DNA from: Spirosoma sp.
Lineage (GTDB): Bacteria; Bacteroidota; Bacteroidia; Cytophagales; Spirosomataceae
Reading direction: 5' to 3'
Assembly: GCA_028288385.1 (NCBI GenBank)
Contig: JAQBNX010000761.1
Location: forward strand, 1 to 9,655
DNA: 9,655 nucleotides
The translations under genes were made by a program, and so were the position numbers. Of the stretch, positions 5,770-9,655 are shown in pieces. The stretch's first letter is position 1, and each line of letters begins with the position of its first letter. The notes beneath the pieces are model-generated. The model did not search any database, was not told the origin of the DNA, and saw only the letters and a list, made by a program, of their open reading frames with translations.

Positions 5770-6291
5770 TTAGTTTTTTAACACTTTATAGGCCTTGACG
5801 GGGGCACCCATCGCCTTCTGGATGTATAGCACATACACGCCCGCAGGTAAGTCAGCCATGTTCAATTGAGCTGACTCATTCACTAAGTAAGCTACTTTGG
5901 TTTGGAGCGACTTACCCGATAAATCTGTCAAATTAAGCAATAGCTTCTCTTCGCTCTTACTAACCAAGGAGCCTTCTTGTACTTCAATCCGTACAGTTAG
6001 AATAGCTTCGACTGGGTTGGGAAATACCTGAATCAGATAATCGCTATCCGTCAGCAAAGGGTTGACCTGTTCAGTTACCTGTAAAGTAGGCTGGTGGAAC
6101 CCCTGAGTATATACGTAATTTGGCAACCTGGTTGTTTCTACAACCGCTTCTCCCAGCGTCCATTCGAGAGAGATAGTGTTGGTTTGGTGCTGGCCACCTG
6201 CGGTAGCCAGCACACTGGGCGTTAATCGCTGAGCCATACCGAAAAGTGAAAGGCTTAAACCCAGCAGGGATAATAGTAATCGATTCCGCAT
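5770..6291 (-). CDS. Small secreted protein with type IX secretion C-terminal sorting domain
   Basis: A complete 173-residue protein. A signal peptide (MRNRLLLSLLGLSLSLFGMAQ) is followed by a short N-terminal part (residues 25-70) with ISLEWTLGEAVVET and YVYTQGFHQP, a pattern often seen in small Bacteroidota T9SS cargo. Residues 86-173 are a type A T9SS sorting domain: VFPNPV (89-94), LLLNLTDLSGKSLQ (117-130), the strongly conserved LPAGVYVLYI (148-157) and a terminal KAYKVLKN. The family is exported by Sec, crosses the outer membrane by T9SS, and is usually anchored to the surface after removal of the domain. There is almost no passenger, so it may act as a surface adaptor rather than an enzyme. 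It is the first gene of the likely operon, 31 bp before the fibre gene. The sorting-domain call is firm; the role is inference. Confidence 0.9.
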   Translation of the reverse strand: MRNRLLLSLLGLSLSLFGMAQRLTPSVLATAGGQHQTNTISLEWTLGEAVVETTRLPNYVYTQGFHQPTLQVTEQVNPLLTDSDYLIQVFPNPVEAILTVRIEVQEGSLVSKSEEKLLLNLTDLSGKSLQTKVAYLVNESAQLNMADLPAGVYVLYIQKAMGAPVKAYKVLKN

Positions 6292-6527
6292 AAGGCAAAC
6301 GGGTTTAATTGGTTAAACTTCATCAAGAGGCTTGACAAATTGGGTTAGTTATCTCCGTAGGGTTATTCGCGAAACAGTTATTAAAGTGAGTTTAAAACTG
6401 GCGTGGATAGAACTACCCCCTTGATGTTTCAAACCACGATCTTTTCCCTCCAATGCACGGTCTGATTGGGGACATAATCAGTCTGATTGGGGACATTTTA
6501 GCTTCAAAAACCAGGAAAACACCTTAT
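6292..6527. other. Intergenic region between the hybrid sensor and the fibre operon
   Basis: This 236-bp stretch should hold the operon promoter. No TTTG/TAnnTTTG pair with correct spacing was found on the minus strand, and no intrinsic terminator for the sensor gene is visible, so some readthrough from the sensor is possible. It contains a 16-bp direct repeat (listed separately) and two short dyads near the operon start: GTTTAA-TTGG-TTAAAC (6303-6318) and TCAAG-AGG-CTTGA (6323-6335). Confidence 0.6.
6460..6496. promoter_or_regulatory. 16-bp tandem direct repeat with 21-bp period, possible AraC-type binding site
   Basis: GTCTGATTGGGGACAT occurs exactly at 6460-6475 and 6481-6496, with 5 nt between copies. 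The 21-bp period equals two helical turns, the layout at which AraC-family proteins bind direct half-sites, and the adjacent gene encodes an AraC-type output domain. The site lies about 170-205 bp before the ATG of the T9SS protein. Another reading is a terminal-repeat remnant of an insertion sequence (IS21-type elements carry repeated ends), but no transposase is present. Confidence 0.5.
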
Positions 6528-9500
6528 TCAGGCGTTCTTGGGTCGGCTGGAGATGAATTCGGTAGGCGTTTGCCCGTAGAACTCTTTGAAAACAATCGCG
6601 AAATGCGATGGCGTACTGAACCCCACCCGGTCGGCCGTTTCGGCCACATTATGACCCGCTCCCATCAGGTCGGCGGCCCGGCGCAGGCGATACTGACGGA
6701 TTAAATCAGCCGGAGCGAGTTGGATGAGACTTTGCACTTTTCGGTAGAGGGTCTTGCGGCTCATGGCCAGTTGGTCGGCCAGCCAGTCTACATTGACCTG
6801 CGTATCATCCAGATGCCTCTCCAGCACGGCATAAATACTACCCAGAAAAGGGTCATGCATTCGTTCGGGGGCGGGGTCACTTGAGGCAGAAGGCGAGTCC
6901 ACCGCTCCGGCGTACCGGATGGGCGAATCCACCGCATCGGCGGGGGTGCGGCCTTCCGACCGGCCAGGCAGCGCAAATTGTTGGCGGTAATGCTCCCCTA
7001 ACTTCGCCTGCCGGCTCAGCAGGTTATGCAGCCGCAGGTGCAGTTCCTCCACACTGAAAGGCTTCGGGAGGTAATCGTCGGCTCCTTGCTGGAGCCCTTC
7101 AATGCGGCTGGGCTGAGCCGAGCGGGCCGTCAGCATCACCACCGCAATATGGTCCGTTTGGGCCTGCCCTTTGATAAGCCGGGTCAAGGCGTGCCCATCC
7201 ATGCGGGGCATCATCACATCGGTCAGGACAATATCGGGCAGCTCGGCCTGAACCAGTGCCCAGCCCCTCTCTCCATCTTCAGCCTGCAGAACGTGGTAAG
7301 AAGGGGCCAGTTCCGCCACCAGAAACGCCCGTAGTTCCTCATTATCTTCCACTAGCAGAATGCGCGGAAGCGGGCGTTCTGCTAGCCTTACCTGTTCACT
7401 TACCTCTATGGGGGCAGGCAAGGCGGGCGAAACGACGGCCTCCGGTTGAGGTGCCGTCCGACTCATGGGAAGGGCATCAGCGGCAGAAGATACCGGTTGG
7501 ACGGGCAGGGTCAGGCGAAACGTAGTGCCCATATTGGGCTGGCTTTCCACCGTAATGGTGCCGCCCAGCAAGTCAATCAGCTCGTTGACCAGGGCCAACC
7601 CAATGCCCGTGCCCTGGTAGGCACGGGTGCTCGACGTATCAGCCTGGTAGAATCGGTCGAAAATATGAGGCAGTTTGTCGGGCGCTATGCCAATGCCCGA
7701 ATCAGCCAGTTCGAATTGTACCCCCGCCAACTCCTCCCCTACCCAAACGGGCAGACCCGTCAGAGTTATGTGTCCACCCGCTGGTGTGAACTTAAGGGCG
7801 TTGGAGAGCAGGTTGGTGAGAATCTTTTCCCACTTATCAGCGTCGAATATAGAATCCTGGGCGGGCAGCTGGTCCAACCTACCCGTAAGTGTTACCCCTT
7901 TCTGCTCGGCAGCTCGCTCAAATACCGCTACGATTTGATGGATAAAGTCGGCTACTGCCCCTTGCTGCCCGGATACGGCCATGTGGTGACCCTCTAATTT
8001 AGACAGGTCCAGCAGCTGATTGATCAGCCGCAGGAGCTGCTCGGCGTTGCGGTGTACCGTGGTCAGCAGGGGCCCATCAAACCGGCGTTGCTGGAGCAGC
8101 TTCTCCACCGGGGCCATGATCAGCGACAGGGGGGTGCGAAACTCATGGGTGATGTTGGCGAAGAAGAGCGATTTGGCCTCGTCGAGTGCGCGCAGTTGGT
8201 GGGCCTGCTGATGAAGTTTTTCGGTGCGCTGGGCCACCTGCACCTCCAACTCTTCATTTTGGCGAGCCAGCAGGTGCTCCCGTTCCGCTTGTTGCGCCCG
8301 ATTGCGGGCCGAGAGGGTTTCTACCTCCACTAACCGGGTTATCAGTTGCCGGTTGACCCAGCCGTGCTCCAGCGCCAGCCGGAGCGACAAGGTCAGCGGG
8401 ACACACAGAAAAGACGCTAAAAACAGCCCATGGATCAGCCATTCATGGCCACCAACCGGAATAGGCCAGGTAGACAAGGCCCAAAAGGTAACCCATAAGG
8501 CCAGGTTGCTCAACGTGCCGATCAGAATAATGCCCGCACCCAGCAGTCGGCGCCGAGTAGCCACCACCGAAAGCCGGATTAATTCGAAATGCAGGTAATA
8601 GGTACCAATAATCGTTACCCACTCATACCCATCCGGCAGGGGAATAAAGCGGAATCCAATACTGCCAATGGCCAGCCAGCATAACCACCCTTTGCGAAGA
8701 TTAAACAGGCTATAAAATGTTAGGAGCGCCAGGGCAGGTACCCAGGTATTGACAAACAACCCATAGTGGAGCAGGATCCGCCCACTCAATGAATGGATAA
8801 AGTGGTCGGCTGCCCCGGCCCAAACCGAACCGATTAACAGCAGATACATCCCCGCCGCATAGCCGTTAGCCGGCTGTGTGCGGTGCGCCAAAAACAGGCT
8901 CAGATGCAGGATAAAGAGGATGAAGGCGATGCCCAGTCGGAACGTATTGAGGTAGAGGGCCTCGACATCGACGGGTTTGTGAGCCGGTAGGACGATGGTT
9001 GGAAACAGCCAGTATTGAATGGCGCCCGCATCCCAATTAAGGGATTTGGTGTTATATAAGGAACCCGGCTGAAGGGCAACCCGAAGGGCCAGTATATGGT
9101 CGGACGCGGCTTTCAGGGGGAAACTAAAGGCAGCCTGGGGGTTGTAGGCCTGCACCCGCTCCGGATTGGCACTGACCGTGCCGAAGTGATACAACAACCG
9201 CCCATCCAGGTAGATCTGGGAGGCAACCGATTGAAACACTTTCATCATCAGGGGTGGCAAATCAGGTCCGGTACGGAGGTGCAGTCGCAGCCAGCCGATT
9301 TGGGCCTTCTGTAATTGAGGCAAGTCACGAATGTCTTTGGTTGGGTCAATCGGCATCCAGTGGCGATCATCCAATAGCGGATTGGCTCCATCTGGTAAGT
9401 CACCCACCTGAAATCGCCATCCCTCTTTAAGCAAAAATCCGTCCTCGGGTACCTGAGTTAAAGAAATTACCGAGGGTGGGTTCTGGGCGCGGGCGATTAG

Positions 9501-9584
9501 TAGCCCCTGAACCAACAGCAGGCTGCCTAATAGAAGGGTCCATACGGTTTGCCGTAGGTAGGTCTGCTTGAGCCGCTGTTGCAT
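6528..9584 (-). CDS. Hybrid two-component system: 7TM-DISM sensor kinase, receiver and AraC-family output in one protein
   Basis: Numbering is from the ATG at 9584-9582 (1018 residues); a GTG at 9614 would add ten. The ATG is preferred because it gives a normal signal peptide (1-33, ending ARA-Q). Residues 40-200 are a periplasmic DISM-type beta domain (WLRLHLRTG, IYLDGRLLYHFG). Seven hydrophobic helices span about 212-405, then a coiled coil (408-470). The kinase has the H-box NITHEFRTP with H480, N-box NLLSNALKFT (N595), DSGIGI, FDRFYQ and GTGIGLAL. The receiver (741-857) has acidic E746/D747, phospho-acceptor D789, T819 and K841. The C-terminus (925-1010) carries two helix-turn-helix motifs with the AraC signature GFSTPSHFAIVFKEFYGQTPTEF-like region. 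All key residues are present, so it should be active. It lies just upstream of and in line with the T9SS/fibre operon, the likeliest target. The ligand is unknown. Confidence 0.92.
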   Translation of the reverse strand: MQQRLKQTYLRQTVWTLLLGSLLLVQGLLIARAQNPPSVISLTQVPEDGFLLKEGWRFQVGDLPDGANPLLDDRHWMPIDPTKDIRDLPQLQKAQIGWLRLHLRTGPDLPPLMMKVFQSVASQIYLDGRLLYHFGTVSANPERVQAYNPQAAFSFPLKAASDHILALRVALQPGSLYNTKSLNWDAGAIQYWLFPTIVLPAHKPVDVEALYLNTFRLGIAFILFILHLSLFLAHRTQPANGYAAGMYLLLIGSVWAGAADHFIHSLSGRILLHYGLFVNTWVPALALLTFYSLFNLRKGWLCWLAIGSIGFRFIPLPDGYEWVTIIGTYYLHFELIRLSVVATRRRLLGAGIILIGTLSNLALWVTFWALSTWPIPVGGHEWLIHGLFLASFLCVPLTLSLRLALEHGWVNRQLITRLVEVETLSARNRAQQAEREHLLARQNEELEVQVAQRTEKLHQQAHQLRALDEAKSLFFANITHEFRTPLSLIMAPVEKLLQQRRFDGPLLTTVHRNAEQLLRLINQLLDLSKLEGHHMAVSGQQGAVADFIHQIVAVFERAAEQKGVTLTGRLDQLPAQDSIFDADKWEKILTNLLSNALKFTPAGGHITLTGLPVWVGEELAGVQFELADSGIGIAPDKLPHIFDRFYQADTSSTRAYQGTGIGLALVNELIDLLGGTITVESQPNMGTTFRLTLPVQPVSSAADALPMSRTAPQPEAVVSPALPAPIEVSEQVRLAERPLPRILLVEDNEELRAFLVAELAPSYHVLQAEDGERGWALVQAELPDIVLTDVMMPRMDGHALTRLIKGQAQTDHIAVVMLTARSAQPSRIEGLQQGADDYLPKPFSVEELHLRLHNLLSRQAKLGEHYRQQFALPGRSEGRTPADAVDSPIRYAGAVDSPSASSDPAPERMHDPFLGSIYAVLERHLDDTQVNVDWLADQLAMSRKTLYRKVQSLIQLAPADLIRQYRLRRAADLMGAGHNVAETADRVGFSTPSHFAIVFKEFYGQTPTEFISSRPKNA

Positions 9585-9655
9585 TAACACCGCCGAATCA
9601 AGGGGGTATACCACCTATTAACCTTGGCCACCGGCATGAGATCGAGCGTGCTAAA

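Noticed and set aside
6453..6704. Plus-strand 83-codon frame over the 3' end of the sensor gene
   Set aside because: Mostly antisense to the well-supported AraC domain and without a recognisable motif.
7446..7997. Long plus-strand frame (183 codons) opposite the kinase domain
   Set aside because: It is antisense to the conserved ATPase region; its openness follows from codon bias of the real gene.

Overview
The window most likely comes from a Bacteroidota genome, probably Cytophagales close to Spirosoma. The evidence is a type IX secretion (T9SS) sorting domain, the 'VPQGMNYQAVARN' secreted-protein N-terminal module typical of this phylum, a one-protein hybrid two-component regulator ending in an AraC-type domain, and little Shine-Dalgarno signal before most starts. 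The genus is an inference from style; no marker gene is present. Every gene I can support lies on the minus strand.

From the right: a 1018-residue hybrid sensor (periplasmic DISM domain, 7 TM, kinase, receiver, AraC output) occupies 6528-9584. A 236-bp gap follows, holding a 16-bp direct repeat with 21-bp period and two short dyads. Next is a three-gene unit: a small protein with signal peptide and T9SS C-terminal domain (5770-6291), a 1012-residue fibre-like secreted protein (2700-5738), and a 197-residue secreted protein of unknown function (2110-2703) whose start overlaps the previous stop as ATGA. The close spacing suggests one operon, and the neighbouring sensor is a plausible regulator of it.

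The 584-bp gene-free stretch 1526-2109 is rich in symmetry: a 14-bp palindrome, a 17-bp perfect inverted repeat whose arms are themselves dyads, a 15-bp perfect inverted repeat, and stem-loops just after the stop at 2110. Left of it lies a secreted 157-residue protein (1052-1525) with a clear intrinsic terminator at 968-1009.

The left end holds a decayed gene pair: a PIN-domain (VapC-like) toxin remnant without its N-terminal half and with a frameshift, followed after 8 bp by a small gene interrupted by an in-frame TAG. At the edge is a cold-shock protein gene, cut off at its 3' end, preceded by a possible overlapping leader ORF with a Shine-Dalgarno-like sequence.

The part most likely to be undescribed is the sensor plus T9SS/fibre operon, which reads as an environmentally regulated surface or secreted fibre. 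That function is inferred from domains and context only.
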